From positions 1 to 9,843 of the forward strand of contig CABQOJ010000033.1 in NCBI GenBank assembly GCA_902465775.1: 9,843 nucleotides of DNA, given 5' to 3'. The stretch comes from an uncultured Porphyromonas sp. (GTDB lineage Bacteria; Bacteroidota; Bacteroidia; Bacteroidales; Porphyromonadaceae). Below the pieces are notes generated by a model. The model saw only the letters and a program-made list of their open reading frames with translations, was not told where the DNA came from and did no database searches. Below, piece by piece: positions 1 to 6,732 of this stretch. How positions within the stretch are numbered: position 1 is the stretch's first letter; every line of letters starts with the position of its first letter. The position numbers and the translations under genes were made by a program.

Positions 1-187
1 TGGTCTGCGGGTAGCGACTCTTCCAGATGATGTTGCGCCAGATCTCATCGCCACCAGCATCCGCTCCAAAGAGTATGCGTACCACCTGGTCAAAGGGAAT
101 AGCGATCGTCCCCAGCGATAGGTTGAGCACGAAGAAGACTACGATGAGGAGTGCTATGACTGTAAAGGCTATAATCGGACGTCGCAT
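1..187 (-). CDS. FecCD-type iron-compound ABC transporter permease, N-terminal part (runs off the left edge)
   Basis: The start codon is at 187 on the minus strand and about 62 codons are visible before the window ends. The peptide begins MRRPIIAFTVIALLIVVFFV, a first membrane helix, followed by NLSLGTIAIPFDQVVRILFG and then EIWRNIIWKSRYPQT. The order hydrophobic helix, LSLG.I.I....V..ILFG, then IIW..R.P is the N-terminal signature of FecCD/BtuC permeases, the inner-membrane channel of iron-siderophore, heme and cobalamin importers. It starts 8 nt after the stop of the substrate-binding lipoprotein, with a purine-rich AAGGGAAG in the gap, so the two are almost certainly co-transcribed and belong to one importer. 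The ATPase subunit would be expected further left, outside the window. The substrate cannot be told from this fragment. The family call is firm; the substrate is inferred. Confidence 0.85.
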   Translation of the reverse strand, partial: MRRPIIAFTVIALLIVVFFVLNLSLGTIAIPFDQVVRILFGADAGGDEIWRNIIWKSRYPQT

Positions 188-195
188 AGCTTCCC

Positions 196-1356
196 TTAGC
201 GGGTTAATATCGAGTAAAAGACTGGTTCATGGTCGGGCAGTAGCTGCGGGTGAAAGGCGTGGATCAAGTCCGCCAAGACTACCTCCGGCTCCACGGGCGA
301 AAGCTCATAGAAAGGTCTCTCCCGCAGATTGCAGTACAGTACCTGCTTATCCCGATAAGCTTTGAAGTCTCGGTAGCGTGCATCCGTCTTGCCCAGCACA
401 TCGTAAGAGAATGCACCGTCGTAGCTATTCGCAATGCGCCAGTAGTCCGCATCAGCTGCCTTAGCATAGACCGTCTCGAAGTCTACGTAGAAGCCTCCAG
501 ACTCCTTATCGTCTGCCATAAAGTAGTCCGCACCTGCATCCTCAAAGAGGTGTGCCAAGTAGCTTGCGCCACCCACCACGTACCAGTTGCCGCCGTGCAG
601 TTCACCGCTAAGTACCTTCGGACGTGGCAAGTCTTCGGTGATCAAAGCTTGTAGCTCGTGGTAGCGCTGCTCTATCGTGCTGAAGATCGTCTCCGCACGC
701 TCCTCCATGCCCAGCAGGAGCGCCGTAAACTTAAGCCACTCAGCCTGCCCCAGTGGGGAAGTCTCCTTGTAGCCCAGGAAGGTAATCAGCGGTATGTCTA
801 GCTGCTTGATCACATCGTAACCACCCCGCTTGAAGGGGCTTACTAATATAATGTCTGGTTGCAGAGCCATAATCAGTTCGCTGTCGAAGTTCCCCTCGAT
901 GCCGATCCGCTTAGCAGCGCCCGAAGCCAGCCGTGACTGCATCTCCTCGTTGAAGAGAAAGCGCGTACTTGGCATCCCCACGATCCGATCCACCGCATCA
1001 AGCTTGATAAAGTTAGAGAGCTGTAGCGTCGTCATCACGATGACCCGACGCACTGGCGTCTCTATCATGGTGTAGCCCTCAGGCACCTCAGCAGCCAGCT
1101 CCTGAGACTGCTCACGAGGCACCAAAGCGTAGTGATACACGTCACTACTGTCATGCGTTGGGTCAGAGATGGTGACCAGCGTCACCGCCCCCGCGTGCTC
1201 GATTTGGAGTCCCTCGGCATAGCGTATCATAGCAGTGCTATCCACCTCTGAGCCCCCCGCAGTGCCTTCGTCAGAGCCTCCCTTACCACACGATATTAGT
1301 AGCAAGGAGAGCACTAGGCCGCTCAGCAAATACCTCACACAGCGTAATCTGTCCAT
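196..1356 (-). CDS. ABC transporter substrate-binding lipoprotein, iron/heme/cobalamin type (Peripla_BP_2)
   Basis: A 386-residue lipoprotein that should bind an iron complex, heme or a corrinoid in the periplasm and hand it to the FecCD permease encoded directly downstream. Residues 1-23 form a lipoprotein signal: MDRLRC, a hydrophobic stretch, then the lipobox LISC with Cys23 lipidated. The mature protein has the BtuF/FhuD-like fold pattern: a first lobe with PVRRVIVMTTLQLSNFIKLD (101-120) and DRIVGM; the segment LIMALQPDIILVSPF (161-175); a long linker helix around SPLGQAEWLKFTALLLGMEE (200-219); and a second lobe with GNWYVVGGASYLAHLFEDAG (256-275). SPLGQAEW is a characteristic motif of the Bacteroidota members. 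The start at 1356 is chosen because it gives the signal peptide and lies about 23 nt after a perfect TAnnTTTG element. The frame stays open upstream to 1629, but that stretch would put 91 residues in front of the signal. It resembles the periplasmic component of heme-uptake operons in Porphyromonas, but the ligand is not proven by sequence. Confidence 0.88.
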   Translation of the reverse strand: MDRLRCVRYLLSGLVLSLLLISCGKGGSDEGTAGGSEVDSTAMIRYAEGLQIEHAGAVTLVTISDPTHDSSDVYHYALVPREQSQELAAEVPEGYTMIETPVRRVIVMTTLQLSNFIKLDAVDRIVGMPSTRFLFNEEMQSRLASGAAKRIGIEGNFDSELIMALQPDIILVSPFKRGGYDVIKQLDIPLITFLGYKETSPLGQAEWLKFTALLLGMEERAETIFSTIEQRYHELQALITEDLPRPKVLSGELHGGNWYVVGGASYLAHLFEDAGADYFMADDKESGGFYVDFETVYAKAADADYWRIANSYDGAFSYDVLGKTDARYRDFKAYRDKQVLYCNLRERPFYELSPVEPEVVLADLIHAFHPQLLPDHEPVFYSILTR

Positions 1357-1379
1357 TTTATTATCGATCTGTTGCACTG

Positions 1380-1387
1380 CAAAGATA
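1380..1387 (-). promoter_or_regulatory. -7 promoter element of the substrate-binding lipoprotein gene
   Basis: On the minus strand this reads TATCTTTG, a perfect match to the Bacteroidota -7 consensus TAnnTTTG. It ends 23 nt before the ATG at 1356. No well-spaced TTTG at -33 is visible. Its position supports the 1356 start and excludes the longer open frame. No clear Fur box was seen. Confidence 0.6.
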
Positions 1388-1483
1388 CGCAAACGATTCG
1401 TCCTAGCTCTAAGGTTCCAGTATCCAAACTCCGACAATCTCATGGCCAGCCAGCTCAACGTACTGCTACGTAGTGATATGTCT

Positions 1484-1506
1484 TCTAAATTCCAACCTCT
1501 AATCTC
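1484..1506. repeat. Degenerate heptamer repeat, copy A
   Basis: Three imperfect heptamers, TCTAAAT, TCCAACC and TCTAATC. The 23-nt stretch matches 6510-6532 upstream of groES with only two differences, both T/C. The same heptamer style appears at 4262-4289. This is a dispersed intergenic repeat rather than a gene; function unknown. Confidence 0.5.
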
Positions 1507-1635
1507 CGTTTCCACAGAAAAACTCCACCGAGGAGTCTGCGACTTCCTCCATAGAGACGTAGCTGAACTCATTGTATATAGTGCGTCAGCCCTGCTTCGT
1601 AACGGCTTTGTAATCGTTATGTGCGCCATTAGTCG

Positions 1636-1643
1636 TACATTTG
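1636..1643 (+). promoter_or_regulatory. -7 promoter element of the acyltransferase operon
   Basis: TACATTTG is a perfect TAnnTTTG. A TTTG lies at 1607-1610, leaving a 25-nt spacer that is a few bases longer than usual for a -33 box. A transcription start near 1649 would leave almost no leader for the ATG at 1655 but a workable one for the ATG at 1664, so it helps choose between the two starts. Confidence 0.5.
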
Positions 1644-1663
1644 CAGTAAATCTTATGCAATCT

Positions 1664-2503
1664 ATGCCTGAAGAGAGCTTTCATCCACAGCAGGTCGATA
1701 TAGCCGCTATCCTCAATCGACGACGCAAGAAGCCTTTGCCTGCCTTTGTGACCAATGGTGTGGCACGTCTAATCCATCAGCGTGAGATCAACGATGTGCT
1801 ACGGCGCTACGGACACCTAGAGGGGGTCGACTTTATGGATGCCCTGATCCAGGAGTTTCGCATTGACCTGACGCTCGTCGGGGCGGAGCATCTGCCCGCA
1901 GACCCTCGCGCCCTCTTTATCAGCAATCACCCACTGGGGGGGCTGGACGGGATATGCCTGACACACCTCATAGCTAGTCACTATCAGTCAGATATTCGCT
2001 ACATCGTCAACGATCTCCTGCTGAATCTCAAGCCTCTCGCCAATATCTTCGTACCGGTCAATAAGTACGGCGCTCAGGCGCGCTCCTCGATACAGAGGAT
2101 GCACGAGGCGCTGGAGAGCGATCTGCCCGTGATCACCTTCCCCGCAGGGCTCTGCTCCCGACTCATCAAGGGTCAGATACAGGACCCGCTCTGGCGACCA
2201 AGCTTTATCAAGCAGGCTAGACAGTTTCGCCGTCCCATCGTGCCACTCTTCTTCCACGGGCGCAACTCAATGAAGTTTTACCGTATCGAGCAACTGAGGA
2301 AAGCGCTTGGCATACGCTTTAACATTGGCACGGCATTGCTACCACACGAAATGTTTGCTGCACAGGGGAGCTCCTTCACCGTAGTGGTCGGAGAGCCTAT
2401 CCCCTACGAGACGCTCGAGGGGGTGAAGCCTAGCGACTTACCTCAGCAGGTCGGGCTCATACGGCAGCAAGTATACCAACTGAAAGACCAACTATCCAAA
2501 TGA
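1664..2503 (+). CDS. glsA: PlsC-like O-acyltransferase of glycine (amino-acid) lipid synthesis, GlsA type
   Basis: A 279-residue soluble or membrane-associated acyltransferase. By family it should add a second acyl chain to the hydroxyl of an N-acylated amino acid (a lyso-glycine lipid), the step done by GlsA in Bacteroides. The catalytic region is ISNHPLGGLDG (86-96); His89 and Asp95 are separated by five residues rather than the four of the classical HX4D box. Block III reads TFPAGLCSR (158-166), with FPAG in place of FPEG, and a later IVPLFFHGRNS (192-202) completes the pattern seen in acyltransferases linked to hemolysin-like GNAT proteins. The stop overlaps the next gene by ATGA, indicating translational coupling. 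The ATG at 1655 would add three residues; 1664 is preferred because of the nearby promoter. The substrate is inferred from family and partner gene, since PlsC proteins also act on glycerolipids. Confidence 0.8.
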   Translation: MPEESFHPQQVDIAAILNRRRKKPLPAFVTNGVARLIHQREINDVLRRYGHLEGVDFMDALIQEFRIDLTLVGAEHLPADPRALFISNHPLGGLDGICLTHLIASHYQSDIRYIVNDLLLNLKPLANIFVPVNKYGAQARSSIQRMHEALESDLPVITFPAGLCSRLIKGQIQDPLWRPSFIKQARQFRRPIVPLFFHGRNSMKFYRIEQLRKALGIRFNIGTALLPHEMFAAQGSSFTVVVGEPIPYETLEGVKPSDLPQQVGLIRQQVYQLKDQLSK

Positions 2504-3447
2504 GTGCTACAGAGCAACCCATCATAGCGCCGATAGATCGGCAATTGATCCGACAGGAGCTGACACCTGAGCTCTTCGTCCGTAAGACCAATAAGAGTAA
2601 TAATGAGATCTACGCCTTCCGAGCTGCTCAATCCCCCCAGACGATGCGTGAGGTGGGGCGTCTGCGCGAGGAGAGCTTTCGTGCTGGCGGTGGCGGCACG
2701 GGCCTTGAGTGCGATGTGGATAAGTATGATCTGATGGACGATGGCTACATACAGCTCATCGTCTGGAGCCCCGAGCTAGAGAAGATCATGGGCGGCTACC
2801 GATACATACTCGGTGAGGCGGTGCTACGGCATCAGGAGCAGACGGATGCGCTAGCGACGTCGCATATGTTTGGCTTCAGCGAGGAGTTCGTACGCGACTA
2901 TCTCCCCTACACGATCGAGCTGGGTCGCTCATTCGTGAGCCAGGAGTTTCAGACGACACGGGCGGGGCTCATGTCTTCCATCTACACGCTCGACAACCTA
3001 TGGGACGGGCTGGGCGCCTTGACGGTGATCTATCCTGAGATCAAGTACTTCTTTGGCAAGGTGACCATGTACAAGACCTACAATAAGTACTGCCGCAACC
3101 TGATCCTTAAGTTTATGGAGATCTACTTCGGCGACAAGGATCATTTGGTCTTTCCGATGAATCCAGTCGAGGTGGACATTGACCCAGCGGAGATAGATCG
3201 TCTCTTTGTCAAGAACGACCTCAAGAGCGACTACCGCACGCTCAAGGCGGAGGTACGCAAGCACAATATCAACATTCCCCCGCTCTTCAACGCTTACATG
3301 TCGCTCACACCGAAGATCCGCATCTTCGGCACAGCGATCAACGATGAGTTCGGCGATGTTGAGGAGACAGGCTTGCTGACGCCTATTGCGGACATCATTC
3401 CAGAGAAGAAAGAGCGTCACATAGACACCTACCAGCAAGCCAAATAA
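2500..3447 (+). CDS. glsB: Hemolysin-like GNAT N-acyltransferase of glycine-lipid synthesis, GlsB type
   Basis: A 315-residue protein of the OlsB/hemolysin-like acyltransferase group in the GNAT fold. It is expected to transfer a 3-hydroxyacyl chain to the amino group of glycine or another amino acid, giving the lyso-lipid that GlsA then O-acylates. The defining stretch is REVGRLREESFRAGGGGTG (50-68), followed by Asp72, Asp74, Tyr76 and Asp77, then the GNAT core strands IQLIVWSPELEKIMGGYRYI (84-103). A second conserved block reads IELGRSFVSQEFQ (139-151). No signal peptide or membrane segment is seen. The start at 2500 overlaps the previous stop (ATGA), as expected in an operon. In Porphyromonas this pathway feeds serine/glycine dipeptide lipids that are Toll-like receptor 2 ligands; that role is knowledge about relatives, not shown here. 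The name hemolysin in databases is historical. Confidence 0.82.
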   Translation: MSATEQPIIAPIDRQLIRQELTPELFVRKTNKSNNEIYAFRAAQSPQTMREVGRLREESFRAGGGGTGLECDVDKYDLMDDGYIQLIVWSPELEKIMGGYRYILGEAVLRHQEQTDALATSHMFGFSEEFVRDYLPYTIELGRSFVSQEFQTTRAGLMSSIYTLDNLWDGLGALTVIYPEIKYFFGKVTMYKTYNKYCRNLILKFMEIYFGDKDHLVFPMNPVEVDIDPAEIDRLFVKNDLKSDYRTLKAEVRKHNINIPPLFNAYMSLTPKIRIFGTAINDEFGDVEETGLLTPIADIIPEKKERHIDTYQQAK

Positions 3448-3468
3448 GTAGCAAAGACTCCCCTACTC

Positions 3469-3879
3469 ATGGCTCTTGCGAATGAGCTCGGCGCTGCCGG
3501 CGAAAGGGCAGCTCAGCGCTACCTCCTCTCTCGGCACATACGCCTCCTCGAGATCAACTGGCGTGACCCGCTCTGCGAGATTGACATTATAGCGTCTGAC
3601 GGTCGACACCTACTGATCGTCGAGGTCAAGAGCCGTATGGAGTACACCGCCACGAGCCCGCTAGATGCGGTCGACCAGGCGAAAGCACATCAGATGATGC
3701 TCGGTGGTATGCGCTATGCACAGCGAATGCGCATCGACCTACCGATACGCTACGATGTCATTGAGGCGCTCTACTGCCCAGCGAGTGACCTCTTTGAGAT
3801 TAAGTACCACAAGGGATACTTCTCGGCAGAGGAGATTGCCCTCCAAGAGACACTTCCCCACGGCTTCGTCCAGTCCTAA
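3469..3879 (+). CDS. yraN: YraN / UPF0102 family nuclease-like protein
   Basis: A 136-residue protein with the full UPF0102 pattern. It starts ANELGAAGERAAQRYL (4-19), continues LLEINWRDPLCEIDIIASDG (26-45), and has LIVEVKSR (49-56). Asp39, Glu52 and Lys54 match the D...ExK arrangement of Holliday-junction-resolvase-like and PD-(D/E)xK nucleases, and Glu12 and Glu37 are the other conserved acids. The usual length of the family is about 115-140 residues, so it appears complete. It follows the GNAT gene by 21 nt and probably rides on the same transcript, although its link to lipid synthesis is likely only positional. The family role is not settled; a nuclease function is inferred from the fold. 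Confidence 0.9.
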   Translation: MALANELGAAGERAAQRYLLSRHIRLLEINWRDPLCEIDIIASDGRHLLIVEVKSRMEYTATSPLDAVDQAKAHQMMLGGMRYAQRMRIDLPIRYDVIEALYCPASDLFEIKYHKGYFSAEEIALQETLPHGFVQS

Positions 3880-4163
3880 CGGCGGGACGCTTAGTCGTTA
3901 CTTTGCGACTCCCTAGTAGATAGACAATGCAAAGGTAATATGGATGACAATTGAGACTGCACTCTAGTGTATCCAAGATCGGGATACAACCCAGACACGG
4001 CTCAACAGCCTACCAAGAAGAGCAACTCCACAACTAGTCCCAATCCGTAGGGTACAAAGTCTATACCCCAAACCACACTGTTCACTACAAGCAACAATCA
4101 TACAACACCTTCCGTGAAACTAGGGTTGTGAGGTGGGCTTCTTATTTCATCGGACAGCAATGT

Positions 4164-4210
4164 AAGAGAAGAGCCCTACGTATCATATGGACACGTAGGA
4201 CTCTTCTCTT
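4164..4210. terminator. Long hairpin terminator between convergent yraN and groEL
   Basis: The arms at 4164-4181 and 4193-4210 are 18 bp with one mismatch (C4174 opposite A4200), around an 11-nt loop. The left arm reads AAGAGAAGAGCCCTACGT. On the plus strand the stem is followed by a T-rich TATTTGTTG; on the minus strand no T-run follows. It lies about 97 nt past the groEL stop and 285 nt past the yraN stop, so it may end transcripts from both sides, with the better tail for the plus direction. Confidence 0.75.
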
Positions 4211-4261
4211 TATTTGTTGCTCCTAGACAACTAGTGCTAACGTGAGTGCTAGCGCACCGTG

Positions 4262-4289
4262 TCTAGCGTTTAGCGTCTAGAGCTTAGCG
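4262..4289. repeat. Degenerate heptamer repeat, copy B, just past groEL
   Basis: Four consecutive heptamers, TCTAGCG, TTTAGCG, TCTAGAG and CTTAGCG, give a period of 7. The block begins 18 nt after the groEL stop. It is related in style, though not in exact sequence, to the heptamer blocks at 1484-1506 and 6510-6537. Confidence 0.5.
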
Positions 4290-4306
4290 AATCGGCTTGC
4301 GGGGGA

Positions 4307-5953
<1,647 letters not shown>

Positions 5954-5992
5954 CTATTTACTTGATTCTTGATTAGGATAAGACTGAGTGGA

Positions 5993-6262
5993 CTAGAGCG
6001 TAGCGAGTACGTCGCTCTGCTTCATGATCATGAGCTTCTCGCCCTCGATCTCTATCTCCGTGCCAGCATACTTGCCGTATAGCACCTTGTCCCCCACCTT
6101 GAGGACCATCTCCTCATCTTTCGTACCCTTGCCCACAGCGAGTACCTCGCCCTTGAGGGGCTTCTCCTTTGCTGAGTCTGGAATGATGATACCACCTTGT
6201 GTCTTCTCCTCTGCAGTAGCGGGCTTGATCAGCACGCGATCTGCCAATGGTTTGATTGTCAT
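5993..6262 (-). CDS. groES: Co-chaperonin GroES (Hsp10)
   Basis: An 89-residue co-chaperonin; seven copies cap the GroEL ring. The N-terminal strand [15 protein letters not shown], the GroEL-binding mobile loop around [18 protein letters not shown] (18-35) with its GGIIIP hydrophobic tripeptide, the GEVLAVGKG turn and the final strand are all present, at normal length. It is first in the groES-groEL operon. Transcription is probably driven from a -24/-12 promoter centred near 6343, leaving a leader of about 60 nt with a stem-loop at its 5' end. No HrcA/CIRCE inverted repeat (TTAGCACTC-N9-GAGTGCTAA) is visible in front of it, so the common HrcA control of groESL appears absent here. Confidence 0.98.
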   Translation of the reverse strand: MTIKPLADRVLIKPATAEEKTQGGIIIPDSAKEKPLKGEVLAVGKGTKDEEMVLKVGDKVLYGKYAGTEIEIEGEKLMIMKQSDVLATL

Positions 6263-6297
6263 AGTTTATCTTGGTTATATATTAATGTCTCACTTAC

Positions 6298-6322
6298 CGT
6301 GCCCCACCATGCGGGAGGCACG
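6298..6322 (-). promoter_or_regulatory. 5'-leader stem-loop of groESL
   Basis: On the minus strand CGTGCC and GGCACG pair across a 13-nt interval, and two more C-G pairs can form inside after a one-base bulge. If transcription starts near 6324, as the -24/-12 element predicts, the stem begins about three bases into the RNA. Such a 5' stem could protect the mRNA or respond to temperature; this is inference. Confidence 0.4.
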
Positions 6323-6334
6323 CATTAAGACAGA

Positions 6335-6350
6335 AGCAAATAACGTGCCA
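6335..6350 (-). promoter_or_regulatory. Sigma-54 (RpoN) -24/-12 promoter of groESL
   Basis: On the minus strand the sequence reads TGGCACG, four bases (TTAT), then TTGCT. This is an exact match to the sigma-54 consensus TGGCACG-N4-TTGCW, with the invariant GG (6349-6348) and GC (6337-6336) separated by ten bases. The predicted start is near 6324, about 62 nt before the groES ATG. No TAnnTTTG element competes with it. Twelve specified bases make a chance match in a window this size very unlikely. Sigma-54 promoters need an AAA+ enhancer-binding activator; its site is not identified. Confidence 0.75.
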
Positions 6351-6420
6351 AAAAGAACGAAGGCGCCTCTTGACAAAAGCATCGTGACAGAATAGCACAC
6401 CACACATCTCCAGCAATCAC

Positions 6421-6501
6421 TTCGACAGATCCGACAGTTCCGACCACTCTGACAGCTCCGATCATTCCGATACCTCTGATTACTCCGATGGTTCAGATAG
6501 C
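6421..6501 (+). repeat. Nine-unit, 9-bp tandem array with a Ser-Asp-X codon pattern
   Basis: Nine tandem 9-mers of the form TCY-GAY-NNN, for example TCCGACAGT, TCCGACCAC, TCTGACAGC, TCCGATCAT, TCCGATACC, TCTGATTAC. Read on the plus strand from 6430 they give SDSSDHSDSSDHSDTSDY and so on, and the Ser and Asp codons vary only at third positions. The frame is closed by TAA at 6523-6525 and by a TGA at 6385-6387, with no ATG, GTG or TTG between that stop and the array, so it is not an independent gene as it stands. Confidence 0.7.
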
Positions 6502-6509
6502 TCCTCCTC

Positions 6510-6537
6510 TCTAAATTCTAACTTCTAATCTCTAAAG
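6510..6537. repeat. Heptamer tandem repeat, copy C
   Basis: Four heptamers in a row, TCTAAAT, TCTAACT, TCTAATC and TCTAAAG. The block directly follows the 9-bp array and precedes the CACGTG-rich block. Copy A at 1484-1506 matches its first 23 nt with two T/C differences. Confidence 0.6.
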
Positions 6538-6544
6538 CCCCCGA

Positions 6545-6669
6545 TCTCCACGTGGATATTTTCAAATCCCCACGTGGGAATAAAACATCCCCCACGGAGG
6601 GCCGAAATAAAACTTCGGAAGAATGAGATGAAACTTCCGAGGAATGAAATGAAACTTCCGAAGAAATGA
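6545..6669. repeat. Palindrome-spacer array with CACGTG-type cores grading into 21-bp repeats
   Basis: A chain of short palindromic cores, TCCACGTGGA, CCCACGTGGG, CCCACGGAGGG, TTCGGAA, TTCCGAGGAA and TTCCGAAGAA, is separated by A-rich spacers such as AATAAAAC and AATGAAATGAAAC. The last part is a clean 3 x 21-bp tandem repeat at 6607-6627, 6628-6648 and 6649-6669. An open frame on the minus strand across it repeats SSEV/HSSEV and is a by-product of the 21-bp period. Confidence 0.6.
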
Positions 6670-6690
6670 TTCGTAACTCAGTGGCAAATG

Positions 6691-6732
6691 AAAAACAGCC
6701 ACGTAGGAAATCGACATTTCCCACGTGGCTGT
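6691..6732 (-). terminator. Rho-independent terminator, minus strand
   Basis: The 17-bp arms at 6695-6711 and 6716-6732 have one mismatch and a four-base loop. On the minus strand the stem (beginning ACAGCCACGTGGGAAAT) is followed at once by a run of T, the complement of the A run at 6691-6695. It ends transcription coming from the right, that is from the TPR-like gene or from a decayed gene whose possible stop is at 6757-6759, 24 nt before the hairpin. The stem shares its CCCACGTGG core with the palindrome array next to it. Confidence 0.8.

Larger units (their letters stand above)
1357..1663. other. Divergent intergenic region between the importer and the glycine-lipid operon
   Basis: The region holds two outward-facing promoters, near 1380-1387 on minus and 1636-1643 on plus. 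Between them lie a short heptamer-like stretch (1484-1506), described separately, and a small hairpin, ACTCC-accga-GGAGT, at about 1527-1541. The frames that are open across it on both strands lack any protein-like pattern and are read as chance extensions of the flanking genes. Confidence 0.6.
3880..4306. other. Gene-free gap between convergent yraN and groEL
   Basis: No credible reading frame or tRNA is visible. Near 3898-3905 the plus strand has a near-match to the -7 element (TTACTTTG), and 3930-3937 on the minus strand has a perfect one (TACCTTTG); the two together form an imperfect inverted repeat. A 6-bp hairpin, GTATCC...GGATAC, lies at 3969-3987. A long terminator hairpin (4164-4210) and a heptamer repeat (4262-4289) occupy the right side. 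The part from about 3990 to 4160 holds nothing I can name. Confidence 0.6.

Noticed and set aside
1357..1629. Extension of the substrate-binding lipoprotein by 91 residues to an ATG at 1629
   Set aside because: It would place a long, non-protein-like stretch ahead of a perfect lipoprotein signal peptide, and it crosses the -7 element at 1380-1387.
1235..1663. Extension of the acyltransferase upstream to an ATG at 1235
   Set aside because: The added 143 residues overlap the opposite-strand lipoprotein gene, include its promoter, and show no family similarity; the real N-terminus begins near the 1655/1664 ATGs.
2325..2340. Second sigma-54-like site (TTGGCACGGCATTGCT) on the plus strand
   Set aside because: The GG and GC are nine, not ten, bases apart, and the site lies inside the acyltransferase coding sequence with no gene start suitably placed.
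3880..4163. tRNA or other standard structured RNA in the yraN-groEL gap
   Set aside because: No cloverleaf, T-loop GTTCRA or acceptor-stem pairing could be found on either strand.
4233..4251. CIRCE-like AGTGCTA motifs near groEL
   Set aside because: The two copies are direct, not inverted, and lie downstream of groEL, so they cannot be an HrcA operator for the operon.
6421..6669. CRISPR array
   Set aside because: Repeat units are 7, 9 and 21 bp without unique spacers of constant size, and no cas gene is present.
6518..6724. Small minus-strand frame with SSEV repeats
   Set aside because: It is produced by the 21-bp tandem repeat (a multiple of three) and runs into the terminator stem; no protein-like remainder.
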